Shown here piece by piece: positions 35,957 to 46,913 of a stretch of 64,000 nt of DNA. The stretch lies in contig MZZL01000401.1 in assembly GCA_002749535.1 (NCBI GenBank), positions 563,165-627,164 of the forward strand, given 5' to 3'. Position numbers and translations under genes: made by a program. The notes below the pieces were generated by a model, which saw only the letters and a program-made list of their open reading frames with translations, had not been told where the DNA came from and did not search any database. The number at the start of each line of letters is the position of its first letter. Positions within the stretch are counted from its first letter, which is position 1. This DNA is from Apophysomyces variabilis. Lineage: Eukaryota; Mucoromycota; Mucoromycetes; Mucorales; Mucoraceae.

Positions 35957-36259
35957 TTATGGAAGGTCCGGGTCTTGCATTTCCGGACTTGTTTTTGACT
36001 TGGCTGGCCGTTTGAAAGGGGGAGGACGCTCATTATTGTTCGTCACCATATACTTGAAAACGGCCAAAATATTCTTCGCGCCAAGAACGTCACGGTTCCA
36101 AAGTATAGCGCAACTGTTACATCTTAGTACCGCATGTAAAGCTGCACGCGCTTTTTCATGGCTTCCAGGCCGTTCTTGCTGCTTTTTCAACTCTCTTTTG
36201 CTACAGACAGGACAGATTTACGACGTAAGATACTCGTCGACCATTTTAACCCTCGCAGG
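35957..36259 (-). pseudogene. Decayed TnpB/Fanzor-type transposon nuclease, C-terminal zinc ribbon
   Basis: The minus strand reads VKMVDEYLTS, then an in-frame TAA at 36218-36220, then ICPVCSKRELKK. After a short linker comes VLRCNSCAILWNRDVLGAKN and a basic tail (ERPPPFKRPAKSK) ending at 35957. The CxxC...CxxC pair followed by LWNRDVxxAxNI is the diagnostic zinc ribbon and last RuvC motif of TnpB and eukaryotic Fanzor proteins; the Asp of WNRD is the catalytic residue. The words VDEYLTS before the first cysteines are also usual for the family. Upstream, the RuvC I and II parts are absent or scrambled by stops. This is therefore an inactive remnant of a mobile element. Fanzor versus a related fungal OrfB lineage cannot be decided from this piece. 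Confidence 0.7.
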
Positions 36260-38155
36260 AACCTAAATATATGATAGCTTTAGGAGAAATATCTCGTTGC
36301 AGTGGATGGAAGTTTATGCGACACTCTCCCAGGCTAGTCGAAATAATAGTGTCCTCACGTTTCTGAACAAAGCATAGGCAGAGCCCTTTTCCACCTCGCA
36401 TCCTACATTCTCGTCATCACTGGTGTATAAAGAGGACGGGTATTTGCATACTGCTCTATCAGCAAGCATTGATCACCCAGGAGCCTGATGATTACTAGAG
36501 ATTAATTATTCCGAAATTGGGCTCAATAAGGTTGCTGGGTCATATAAAACCGTGGTGATCATTGTGCAAGCGGTTGCTAGATTTAAGGGCCAATTTGTTG
36601 TTTCTCTTTGCAAAATAGCTATATCATCCATCTAAAATGAAATATTAGCTGTGAATAGGCTGTCATTATTTTAGCTTTTTATAAAAGACAGCTTGTATTG
36701 GTGATCTTCCAGCCAACTGTGTAATATCCATTTCCTTAGTAATGATTTAAAGACTTCGGTGCTGTTGATATAGTGTGTCTTAAAGATATACACCATTTGA
36801 TTTGGTAGAGACCACTACGCCGCAGACTCAGTAAAATGCAGCTTTAATTTTTGCTTTTATATAGTGCTACTCAACGTTTCTTCTGACTTTGGAAACCGAG
36901 AAATGGTCAGTAAACGCAGTTCACAGTAGGTACGTAAATAATTTGGCTAACTTCTAGCTACTGTTATGTTGACAAATCGCACCAATTCCTACCCAAAGTG
37001 TGCGCAACATTCACAGGGTTCGCCAAACACAATTGGTTAGTAGTGCAAGAGTGTTTTGTTCCGTGGCAGTGGGGGCAAATTCGCAGCATTGTACTATGAC
37101 AAAATTTGCTACTTGTAAAAGAGTTTGCTGTATGGAAACGATTGCTAAAACAAAAGAGAACTAAAAGTTTTGAAGGAACTACGAGATTTGAGAAGACCAC
37201 AACCAAGAAGTTTCTAAATAGCGCAATGACACCTGTGGTTGTGTAGTAATGAAGTTTCCTGTTTTACGTTTTACAATTTTTTGCTTTGAATAATAGATAA
37301 ACTGCCTATTTCCGACATGCAAGGATTGGTATCACATTTTAAATATGCCCTTTCCTTTTGTTTTATATCACTGGTTGCGTACTTTAAACTAATGCTCATA
37401 CATGCCTTTATTGCAGACCATACTTAGGTGAGTGCACATTGGTTGCCTAAATGTCATGAAGGTGAAAAGATCAAAATCCTGCTATTTTATTTACTATAGT
37501 TACAATAAAAGGAAGCAGTGACAAAAGCATGGCTACCCATTTTATTTTGATAAACAGACGATTTCCATGCATGGAAAGTGTACTTAAAAATAGCGTGATC
37601 TTTAATTAGAGATTTGAAACCGAGGCTGCGCTGGTGAGATCGGCAGAAGATCCAAATAAAAGGATGAAAACCAAGTTAAAGATGCAGAAATGGAGCACGT
37701 GTAGCTTAACGACGCATCTTCTTAACATGTGGCGAGATTTGGCTTCCTCTATAGAATCCGCCAGACATGGATCTGGATACATTGAATCTACTTTGATTCG
37801 ACAGCCGCTCTTAGAACGTGACACTGTAAGGCGCCAAAAAAGAAAAGTAGCACTCTTTGAAGGATAAGAAACAAATGTAAATTTTGGCTTTCCCACGCAA
37901 CTAAGTGTGTGGTAAATTGGCATAGGGGTGTAGTAATAAGTTTGAAGTAATATTTGTCCTCCTGTATCCTACGTTTTTGCTATGGAGATAGTAGGCGTAC
38001 GTAATTTACGTTGTCAAGAAGTATCCTTAGGGAAGTGCATTACGCAAAGCGACATGATGTTAAGGTTTTCTTTTTTGTTAAGCACAGTCGATCGTAAGGT
38101 ACAAATTAAATGAGGGATGTCCTAAGGAGACATAAGAGATGATGTATCTCATAAA
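36260..38155. other. Gene-poor stretch, likely transposon debris
   Basis: About 1.9 kb without a supported gene. On the minus strand an open frame at 36964-37206 carries a cysteine-rich word (MLRICPHCHGTKHSC) resembling zinc-knuckle-like segments found beside mobile-element proteins. The frames at 37606-37923 and 37634-37867 on opposite strands are not recognised. Confidence 0.4.
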
Positions 38156-38356
38156 CTAGAATTTCCCCGTCAGAGTGATGACCAACTGCCTTTTCTTTTT
38201 TTCTCCCTGGGCCTTTAAGTCATCGATCACATTGTGGGTTGGTCGGCTTCCCAAAACTTTGTTGGAATTAAGTGTTTCAAAAAAAATCTCTTGGTTGCTT
38301 TTTTGTTGAGATGGATTTGTTTGCCTTTCCCCATGGATTATACAAAGGAAAAGCAT
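38156..38356 (-). CDS. Possible small protein, 66 aa
   Basis: An ATG-started ORF with a short hydrophobic start (MLFLCIIHG), a polar middle and a basic end (KAQGEKKKRQLVITLTGKF). It lies divergent to the Sel1-repeat gene. Composition is protein-like but there is no recognised motif and no clear promoter; it may be a chance ORF or the last exon of something longer. Confidence 0.3.
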   Translation of the reverse strand: MLFLCIIHGERQTNPSQQKSNQEIFFETLNSNKVLGSRPTHNVIDDLKAQGEKKKRQLVITLTGKF

Positions 38357-38623
38357 AGCGAGGATCTACCATAGTCTGGTAGAAGACAAAAGAAGGATGT
38401 CCATAGAACATAGATTACATACGAAGAGTAAAGAGAGAAAGAGTAACTTATACAAAAGGTTGTTCTAAACATGTCTTGGCCACGATAAAATTTAGATTGG
38501 GGAAGGCAGGACGGGTTTCCACGTTAGGAGTGAAGAGCGTGTGACACTACTTTTTCTTCATTGTTTGTTCCAACACTTGCTGTTGACCTTCCCTTTTCTT
38601 TTCAGTCCCCTCCTTTTCCCATA

Positions 38624-40671
38624 ATGACTCCTTCTCTTCCTTTCTCACATATTCTACACCGTTCGCGATTAGCCTTATCGAAACTTAACCATAAACGCCA
38701 TTCTAGTCCACCGACCATTCAGTCTTCATCTCTCTTACCCCTCGATCATCCATTAAACGATTCACCCATTATGCCACACGATCCTGCTGCAAACCATCTA
38801 TATACAATTGGAAACGATTACTTATTTGGCAGGCAGGGTAGAAAGAAAGCCCATTCACTCGCCGTCGCCTACTATTCCGAAGCGGCATCGCTTGGTCACG
38901 TAGAAGCACAAGCGGTGCTTGGATTTTGTTACGAATTTGGCCTTGGCGTCAAAGAGGACTTTATTGCTTGCGAACGACAATATTTAAAGGCGGCCAGGCA
39001 CAATAATGGCTTGGCCATGGCACGCCTCGCCTTCTTGCGAAAATACGGCCGGCCCAACGTGAAGATTGACCGTGTGGAGGCCGAAGATTGGGCCGAAAGA
39101 GTCCGTCACTGTCCAAACGCGATTGAATGGATCGTCCACGCCGCAACCATCTATAACGAACCATCCGCTCAATACGTGCTTGGTGTATGTTACCACGACG
39201 GAGTAGGAAGACCCAAGGATGAACGCGCAGCATTCCGTTGGTATAAAGCCAGTGCTGATCAGGGCAATGCACGCGGCCAAGGAATACTTGGTTACTGCTA
39301 CGGTGAAGGCTTTGGTGTTGCTAAGGACGAGGTAGAAGCTATGAAGTGGTATCGCTTAGCAGCCGCACAGGGAGAAACCGTGGCAATCTATAACGTAGGC
39401 TATTGCTACGAGGACGGCATCGGCGTGGAAAAGAACGTGCAGGAAGCTGTCAAATGGTACCGATTGTCTGCCGATCAGGGAAATGCATTTGCCCAGAATT
39501 CGCTTGGCTATTGCTATGAAGACGGTGTTGGTGTCGAACAGGATTTCGCCAAGGCTGCTTATTGGTATACCCTTTCAGCCAAACAAGGCTACCCCTGGGC
39601 CGAATGCAACTTGGGGTATTGCTACCAGAACGGTATCGGAGTGAAGAAGGATAGCAAACTGGGTGCCGACTGGTATCGTAAAGCAGCCCTCCAGGGACAC
39701 GCAAGGGCTCAACACAATCTTGGATTTTGCTACCAAAACGGGATCGGCGTCGAACGCAACGAACAGGAAGCGGTCAAGTGGTACCAACGTTCGGCTGAAC
39801 GAGGAAATACATTTGCATACCACTCTTTAGGATACTGTTACCAGAATGGCATTGGTGTGGCAGTCAATGAGCAAGAAGCGGTTGTTTGGTATTATCTTAG
39901 TGCAGAAGAAAATCATGCGCCAGCACAGCTATCCCTTGGGTATTGTTACCGTAACGGCATTGGTGTGCCTAAAAACGAACGCGAAGCTGTCAAATGGTTC
40001 AAAAAATCGGCTAAACAAGGCAATGCTCTGGCACAGAACTCGCTCGGGTTCTGTTTCGAAGAAGGTCTTGGTGTGAAGAAAGATTGTTCTCGTGCTGTTT
40101 ACTGGTACCATAAATCAGCTCGCCAGAATAATCCCTGGGCCCAGTGTAACCTAGGTTTCTGTTATGCAAACGGAATTGGTGTCCGACAAGACGATGTCAA
40201 AGCGGTTTATTGGTATCGCCAAGCGGCTGCACAGAACCACGCACGAGCCCTTGATAAGCTAGCGACCCATCTCCAGGCAGGGCTTGGTGTGGAGCGCGAT
40301 CTGGAAGCTGCATTTGAATTGTTTAAGAAGGCTGCGGAGCAAGACCATGTCGCCGCACAGTCCCATTTAGCGAATTGTTACGAAAAAGGCTTGGGTTGCC
40401 CCGTCGATCTTAGCCAGGCAACTGCTTGGTTTGAACGTGCAGCATTAGGTAAGCGTGCTCTTGCATTATTTTCCCGTTTCCTAATGTCTATGATGATTTT
40501 CTCTCTTCTTTTCTAATAGCTGGGTGTCGTACTTCCCATGAAAGACTGAGACGACTTCTGGCGCGTGTATGCCTTTTGTCTCCTGAATCTTCCCATTCCT
40601 TGTCTTCCACGAATGAAGACGATTTAATTTGCGGCGGTCTGATTAAGGGCTACAGTGCGCCGGCCGCATAA
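38624..40671 (+). CDS. Sel1-like repeat (SLR) protein
   Basis: Two exons give 658 aa: 38624-40448 and 40520-40671. After a Ser/Pro-rich N-terminus come about thirteen tandem Sel1 repeats of some 36 residues. Each has the pattern AQ-x-x-LGYCY-x-x-G-x-GV-x-x-(D/N)-x-x-x-A-x-x-WY-x-x-(A/S)A-x-QG (for example AQNSLGYCYEDG, AQHNLGFCYQNGIGV). Such solenoids are protein-binding scaffolds, used in chitin-synthase activators (Skt5/Chs4), ER degradation (Hrd3/Sel1L) and signalling adaptors. No signal peptide, CaaX box or membrane helix is present, so an Skt5 or Hrd3 role is not directly supported. The second exon adds a non-repeat tail. The start at 38624 is the first ATG after a pyrimidine-rich leader; the in-frame sequence upstream has no ATG. 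Confidence 0.92.
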
Positions 40672-40897
40672 AACGTATAGCTCTTTGTTCATTTCATACA
40701 TATTATCCTGCATATATTGTCTACATACCTAATGTCTACGTTTAACTTTTTTTTTCCTCACTCCTTCCATAAAACAATTTATTTCGCCTGCATTAAAAAG
40801 ACGGGTTATCCCATGTGATTCTTTTTTCTCTGTGCAACTTGCTCTTTCGGTGATCGTTGGTCACCATCTCATTTTTTTTTCCCTTTACAAGGGTACT

Positions 40898-41473
40898 ATG
40901 GACATATCAGCGCATGAACGTTCGCCTGACCACTCGCTTGAAAGTTCACTCAACGGCTCTTTCTCCAGCTCTGACGAAAACAATGCAAGCGGTGATGTGC
41001 CACGACGGCTCGAGCCATTCCATGCTATCATAACTCGCCATGGCTTGAGGCTGTCTCGCGCGTCGCTCCAGTTCATGTTTAGAGATAACAATCTACCACT
41101 CTTCATTAACCTAGTATACCATGCATGGACAGCCCATTCGATCATGACCAAGCCATCCCCTCGCTACCCCCGACGTTGGCTTTCTTCCTATGCTCAAGCA
41201 TGGCGTACAGCCGGCATTACCCATCTTGCATTTGCCCTCCTTGCGGCCTTGACGCTGAAAAACATGTACCAACGACGACGCCAGACTGGGTCTCCTGTAA
41301 AAGACGAAGAGCAGTTTGTTGGTTTAACCGTGTTAAGCCTCGCTTCCATTGGCCCGACATGGGCTGGTTTGGTCGAGAAATATCAGTTAGGCATTGATGC
41401 TTTGGTTTTGTTGGTCAACAGCATAGCACTGATAAAGACGGTGCGCAGAACGGGCCTTTGGTATTTATTGTGA
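40898..41473 (+). CDS. Unknown membrane protein, 191 aa
   Basis: A single-exon gene that starts MDISAHERSPDHS with an acidic, Ser-rich head of about 40 residues. It then has a likely re-entrant or amphipathic part (LQFMFRDNNLPLFINLVYHA) and three hydrophobic helices (ITHLAFALLAALTLKNMY, FVGLTVLSLASIGPTWAGL, LGIDALVLLVNSIALIKTV). A basic stretch lies between the first two (YQRRRQTG). The C-terminus ends GLWYLL. I do not recognise the family. It lies 226 bases after the Sel1-repeat gene on the same strand, but each seems to have its own leader. Confidence 0.7.
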   Translation: MDISAHERSPDHSLESSLNGSFSSSDENNASGDVPRRLEPFHAIITRHGLRLSRASLQFMFRDNNLPLFINLVYHAWTAHSIMTKPSPRYPRRWLSSYAQAWRTAGITHLAFALLAALTLKNMYQRRRQTGSPVKDEEQFVGLTVLSLASIGPTWAGLVEKYQLGIDALVLLVNSIALIKTVRRTGLWYLL

Positions 41474-42239
41474 ACTTGTAGCCTCCTGCGGGGGCACAAG
41501 GCCCCTGCTGAGATGATAATATACAATGGTGGAATCGGGACATACAATGGCTAGCGTGATCTGTCTGATTAATTTTTGTTGTTATTGTTTGGTTATCTCC
41601 TAGAATATTACTACTCCTCTTTCACCACCTACCGAAATGAATGTGATGTTATGTCGTTTGATACCGTGGCGTCGTTAGAAAGTTTATCGAAAATGGATGA
41701 AATTCTGCAAAAGAAGAAGAATTAAACGAAATTGGACCCCTTCTTTTTATTATTCTTACCTTTGGACAGAGAGTGGGGTTTGTTGAAGAATAGGATAGAT
41801 AATTAGCCTTTGATGTGACTAGAAAGATAGCCCGATGGTCTCAGAGACGTTCCTTTCTTTTTGGGCATATGTAATGATTATGAAGAAAGCTTACAGGTGT
41901 ATGCGGCTCATGGGCAATAAAAACGCATGTATCCAATGCGTCCACTGGCTTTATATCCACGGATTTCCACATTTTGCCTGTATCAATGACGAGTTATTAT
42001 TATGCTTGTTTATATATTTCTGCAGATGTTACTCAAAACAAGGTCAGCATAGACTTGTCGGATCAACGGAGCATGGCGCTCGAAACATTGTAAATAAGGT
42101 TCAATGGCATCCATCTTCCTTCCCTGCCAATGAGAGAACTGCGGAAACAGAAAAGAAGAGATGCATCTCGACAGAGCTTAAACGCGGCCTTTCTAGGTGA
42201 CCAGTTATTCGCACCAGATACGTCATCTTTTTTTTTTTT
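41474..42239. other. Intergenic region
   Basis: About 770 bases. An open frame at 41835-42200 has no motif and runs toward the MITE-like element; it is not accepted as a gene. Confidence 0.45.
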
Positions 42240-42463
42240 GAGAATTACTACGCGCACCAAAAGTTGGTGACCTTCGCGCACTAAAAGTTTGGGTCATTTT
42301 AGTAGCTTTCCCTTTTCAACCAATCATCGCCGTAGGTTTCTCCAAGGCAATGCTAACTTTTAGTGCGCTAGTTAGCCTTCACTCGCCATATATGGAGTGT
42401 CACACTTCAGTGCACGAGATGACCATGTACTTCATGTTGACTTTTAGTGTGCGTAGTAATTCC
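42240..42463. mobile_element. MITE-like element with terminal and nested inverted repeats
   Basis: The left end reads GAATTACTACGCGCACCAAA (from about 42242), and the right end, read in reverse, GAATTACTACGCACACTAAA (to 42462). Inside, the unit GCGCACTAAAAGTTT (42276-42290) has an inverted copy AACTTTTAGTGCGC (42355-42368). The unit GCGCACTAAAAGT therefore occurs four times, two in each orientation, in about 225 bases. There is no ORF. The left flank is a long T tract, so target-site duplication is unclear. The layout is typical of a miniature inverted-repeat transposon; the parent family is unknown. Confidence 0.65.
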
Positions 42464-42566
42464 CCCTATTTGTTCATGCTAGAGGCATGTCAAAAACACA
42501 AGCATAGTTATGTGCCGTTAGTCATATGAATATATAGCTCAACAGCTTCATTTGAGGGAGCTTAAA

Positions 42567-42945
42567 ATGTGTAAAGGCACATTCTATACAGTCAGACGTG
42601 TCAGGAAAGCGAAGGTGCCGATGACGGTTCTTGAAGCTGCTGACGATGAAGGCTTGATACAGTTCCTTGCAACTTTTCAGGTAAATCAGTCACAAAACAA
42701 TCCGCATATTGTCTGATACTTCTCTTCATATATAGATGCCTGTTGAGCAAGCAACACAAAGTATCGAGAGGTTAAAATTGTCGCACGACGAATACTTAAT
42801 GCAACGTGTCTTGGGGGTTGCTGCTGAGAATCGTAAACCCATAGACGAAGTGCTTGAAGGTAAATCACCACAGTTGAAGAAGAAGATGACTATCGAGGAA
42901 TCAACATCATTATATCCGTTAAGCGATGATCGCCAATGCCTATGA
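42567..42945 (+). CDS. Small two-exon hypothetical protein, 107 aa
   Basis: Exons 42567-42680 and 42736-42945 join in frame through a GTAAAT donor and a TATATAG acceptor. The product begins MCKGTFYTVRRVRKAK and continues into a helical, charged protein (PVEQATQSIERLKLSHDEY, AENRKPIDEVLEGKSP). A TATATAG-type box (about 42529) lies some 40 bases upstream. The reading is continuous and composition is protein-like, but no known family is recognised. It starts about 100 bases after the MITE-like element, which could therefore lie in its promoter. Confidence 0.5.
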
Positions 42946-43290
42946 CATCCTTTGTGTTATGCCTGTTATTCCTCTTACTCACCTTCCCCTTCTTTTTTCA
43001 TATATCTCTTTATCAACGACCGTAGGGCTTTATGACCATCGTTTATGTCTGTTACTTTCTTTCCCCCCCTCGTTTCTCAACATGATATATCCAAATCTGT
43101 AGATATTTCACTTCTATTTTGCACTTCAGTATCGTGAAATTTCAATACCCTACATTGCGAGCAAGTTTAATTTTGGCATTGACATCGGAAAGTTTTAAGC
43201 TGAGTTTATTCAGACCACTCAATCTCTTCCCTTGTTGGAGCAGCAGACGTCGAGGCCGCCTGGCTGCCACTATGCGTTGCATACTGTGAG
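42946..43290. other. Intergenic region
   Basis: 345 bases between two converging small genes. Minus-strand sequence at about 43198-43271 can be read as an alternative last exon of the next gene (YATHSGSQAASTSAAP... to a TAA). Confidence 0.4.
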
Positions 43291-43567
43291 TCAGTCCGCG
43301 CTCGATGCTGTGTGAGCAAAGGTCGCCATGCTGCCACCCTTCCTTTTATAAATCAAAGGTCGCGAGTATGTCCAGGCTTTGTCACAGTTCCAGATGTTCA
43401 CCGGATTATTCGTCAGCATGAAGTTAATTATTGATGGATCTTCAGCTAATGCAGTTACATAGTCCTCACATGTCTGTGTCACAGATTAAACAACTCTGTA
43501 TAACGGAGATAATGGCAGATCCACATGGACATGGCCGTACCTCTTCAATGACACTATAACGGGCCAT
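43291..43567 (-). CDS. Small two-exon hypothetical protein, about 69 aa
   Basis: Exons 43567-43541 and 43473-43291. The start MARYSVIEE is followed by a GTACGG donor; the second exon reads TCEDYVTALAEDPSIINFM and then WTYSRPLIYKRKGGS. The splice joins in frame and a TATATA stretch lies upstream. A further open segment after an ACAG acceptor (to about 43198) is protein-like, so a third exon may replace the last residues. No family is recognised. Confidence 0.42.
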
Positions 43568-44130
43568 TTAACCTCTGATTGCCACTATGTATATATGAAA
43601 AGCTTTAAATGTATTTAGGAGGAAAAAGCGCTACGTTTTTAACAAAAGTAATTCTAAGAGTCGTAACGTCAGACTACTCCAATCAATGTTTCTTAGAGGT
43701 ATCTATCCTATCCTAGGCAGTCTCTAAGCAATGAAAGAAGTGAGTATGCACACAATGATATATTAACAACATAATGCTGGCTACATATTACTTTTTTCAA
43801 TCACTGCAAGGTACTCATGTCATAAAGATGAGATAACTGTCTCTGTTTGCCTGAATTGATAGTTATAGTGCAAAACCAAAGAGATGAAACCAAAGATATT
43901 GAATAAAGCCAGGATGGGGTACATACACCAAAGAGTTACTCACACATGGATCAGCCAAGGCATACACGACCATTCAGTTGACGCAAAAATGGTCCTCAAC
44001 CAACGTATATTCGTCCTATGCATAGACGCAAAATCATTCGAAACAGGCGCAAAATAATGTTTAAAATACTGTAAATGATCTCGTGTGAAAAAAGGAAATT
44101 ATATATGCAAAGTGTACAAATACGCTCATA
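43568..44130. other. Intergenic region
   Basis: About 560 bases between the small gene and the ENP2 stop codon. Nothing recognised. Confidence 0.5.
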
Positions 44131-46355
44131 TTAAGAGCGCGAGCGGCGGCTTTTACTGTTCTGCGGTTTAAATGACATTTCCATGCCTCCCATGGCCGTA
44201 CGTGACATCTTGTGGCCATGGTGCTTCGGTTTAGCCTCTGCTGATTGTAACCGGGCAGCAAAGGATTTACGTGCATCACCCTTGCTAACCATGCGACCAC
44301 CTTCGGTTCCCATTCGCATTTGTGGACCGCGTTTGTTCGCCTTCTTATTGTCCTTGTTGGCTGCTGAACGAATAGACGTCTGCTTTGACTTTTTACTGCG
44401 CACTTCCAGTCCACGTTCCTTGCGGATCTTGGATACAATATCATCTTCGCTATCGCTGCCGCCAGACAGACGTTGGCTGTCATCTGAATCATAATCCTCC
44501 GCTTCCTGCATCTCCATATCCTCTTCCTCTTCCTCTTCTTCTTCATCTGAAGATCCCTGCACCTTCTTCTTCTACAAATATTTTAGCATTCTAATATAAA
44601 GAAAAGAAACCCCTAAAATGCTTACCGGTTTCGCAGGATGCAATAACTGATATTCCTTGGATTCTTCATCCACCTGGAAGTCAGGATCGGCAAACATATC
44701 CTTGAAACGATCATCTTCAAGCACCGAGTTACTCTTGGCATTCTTTTCTTCCAAGAGTTTCTTCGCGATTTGCTTATTAACCGCTGGTAATTTATTGTTG
44801 GCTCTGATACGGGATGCACGCTCTTTCTCAATCTTCTCACGCACCGTTCGCTCCTTATATTCTTCATACGCAAATGGATTTGCAATAAGTTTCGCCTAGA
44901 AAAAACAACAAAAGATAGAGAGACTTTAGTCTGTGTCCACATTTGTCCTCTTTTTCTTTGCAATACCTTTTCGTACAATCGCAGATCGACAAAGAAACCG
45001 TGCATATATGCTTTGAGAACGTTGGTGCCCATAAGATGCTCCAAACCCAATGCGGCAAGCTCTTTGCGTGTGACAAACTTGTATTCGTCGTATACGTCGC
45101 GGTTTGGATTCTCTTCCATTTCCTCAGTGAGGTTCTCCAAGAAGGATGCCCAGCGCGGTGCAGGACCAAGCTCAGGGATATAATAAGCTCCCATTTGTAT
45201 ACCTTCCTGCGCTGTAAAGATCAGACCACTGTTTCCAACTGGACAGACATCATTGATATCCGTTTCTGGTTCAATGGATGTGAAATGCTTGCCACTGGCA
45301 CGATCCCAGATCTTGACAATCTTACAATCAGCCACAATGACCTTATCTCCAACAGTTTCGATATCACCGCGGCCAGAAGCATTGTCATGGAAGTGAATAG
45401 ACTTGATAGGAAATCCATACTGATGATCTTTGACGAGATGTGGTACACTTGCACGAAGATCATATAACAAGGTATGACCAGAACTCGTACCGACACCCAT
45501 GGTCAATCCGTCGTGTCGAAATTTAAGTGCAGTTACTTCCAATGCTCGATCTTCGCCTCCAAATGTCGCAGGGACCTGTAGATGTGACAAAACACCCACA
45601 CGCGTTCGTGATCGTGGATCCCAAAATTCAACTGTGCCATTCGCAGTGCCGAAACCAAACAGTTGATGTGCTGGATTGATCTCAACGCAATTGATACCGT
45701 CTGCTGCGTCTGTTTGAATTGAGTTTAAAAATCGTCCCTGATCAAGGTTTAATCGATACACCTCTGCACCAGATGCACCGAGCAGTAGATCACAAGACGG
45801 GAAATGGTATGCTAAGTCCCGACCAAACTTGGGTATGCGGGTGCGATAGTGAATGCCGCCTTGTGCATGCAATTCGACAGCTCTTCCATCCTGTAATAAT
45901 GCGCACTTTGTCCAATCATCTGAAAGGATCTATCGTGGTATGGAGCGTTAGTTTTCTCCTTGTCTAATGAGCAATCAGAAAATCGCTTGCCTCAAAGTTG
46001 ATATTTTCAGCGTCTGTATGACGCTCAAACTTCATTGACACTTCTGCAAAATCGTAAACTCGCATTTGTGGTTTGTACGTGCCCGTGGCGACGACATAAT
46101 TGCCATCTCGGGTGGTTTTTATGCGATTGGAAGCCTCGGGAAATTCAAAATCTTGGATAAGCTCCACTCGTGTGCGATAATCTACAGGAACATGGTTAGA
46201 TCGACCCGAACGATTGTACTACTATACTAACCGAAATCTTTCTTTAAAGCCTTCTTCTTCTTGCGAGCCAGCCAATCAGGAATGGATCGGGATCCAAGTC
46301 CTCCAGATACTGTGTATACTTTGACATTGTTGGCAGTAGTTACTGGCAAAACCAT
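44131..46355 (-). CDS. ENP2: Nucleolar protein ENP2/NOL10 (ribosome biogenesis WD40)
   Basis: Five exons give 662 aa: 46355-46232, 46181-45991, 45929-44967, 44895-44626, 44571-44131. The N-terminal WD40 propeller has the NOL10 words VYTVSGG, SIPDWLARKKKKALKKD, ELIQDFEFPEAS, TGTYKPQMRVYDF and MKFERHTD. It continues with FGTANGTVEFWDPRSR, the NUC153-like block DDRFKDMFADPDFQVDE, and a C-terminal acidic then basic tail (EEEEEEEEDM; KSRRSRS). The protein belongs to the small-subunit processome and helps 18S rRNA processing in the nucleolus. The intron at 45930-45990 has a GC donor (GAG|GCAAGC). An ATG farther upstream (near 46433) followed by GTAAGA cannot be joined in frame, so it is taken as 5' UTR. 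Confidence 0.94.
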
Positions 46356-46913
46356 GGCGATCGGATTGTTTCAGCGCAGAAACCTTAAAAAAGAAATTCT
46401 TACCTTGGTCTGCTTCGGTTGCCTTTTTTTCATGCCCTCACTCGCCACAGGTTCAATAATGCAAAGTAGTCACAGTTGGTAACTGTGGCTTGTTTAAGGA
46501 GGTTAAAAGAAAAAAAAGGTGCGAATTGGGGAATAAAGCGCGCATCGCCAATATACCAATGTCCTGTAACACGTGTAGTTTTGATTTCCTATGACTAGAT
46601 TTAACGATGATAAATGGTTTTTTATACGCTATTGGAGTAAATGATTAAGTGTAAACTTACTTTCCCACCTGTGTGGCGATTCAGCTCTTTCTTTTCCGAG
46701 GATACCTTATGATGTCCAATGATAAATGAGTTTCCGGAATTGCATGGCTCTGAATGCATAGCAATGCGCTATCACTCATTAGAAAGTTCAATGAAGGGAT
46801 TTATCAGTCGGTATTAACGGATTGCTCCCCGATCAATGTTTGGCGTTTTTGGGGCCCCGCATCTCAGCTTTCTTGGGAGCCTCTCTCACAGATCCCTTTT
46901 TGCAACCCCCATC
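46356..46913. promoter_or_regulatory. Divergent promoter region (ENP2 / peroxiredoxin-like)
   Basis: 558 bases between divergent genes, including the 5' leader of ENP2 and a pyrimidine-rich leader before the peroxiredoxin-like gene. No other feature is supported. Confidence 0.45.

Noticed and set aside
41835..42200. 121-codon plus-strand ORF
   Set aside because: No motif, Cys/aromatic-rich random composition, no promoter.
44943..45467. Plus-strand ORF of 174 codons
   Set aside because: Antisense shadow of the conserved ENP2 WD40 exon.
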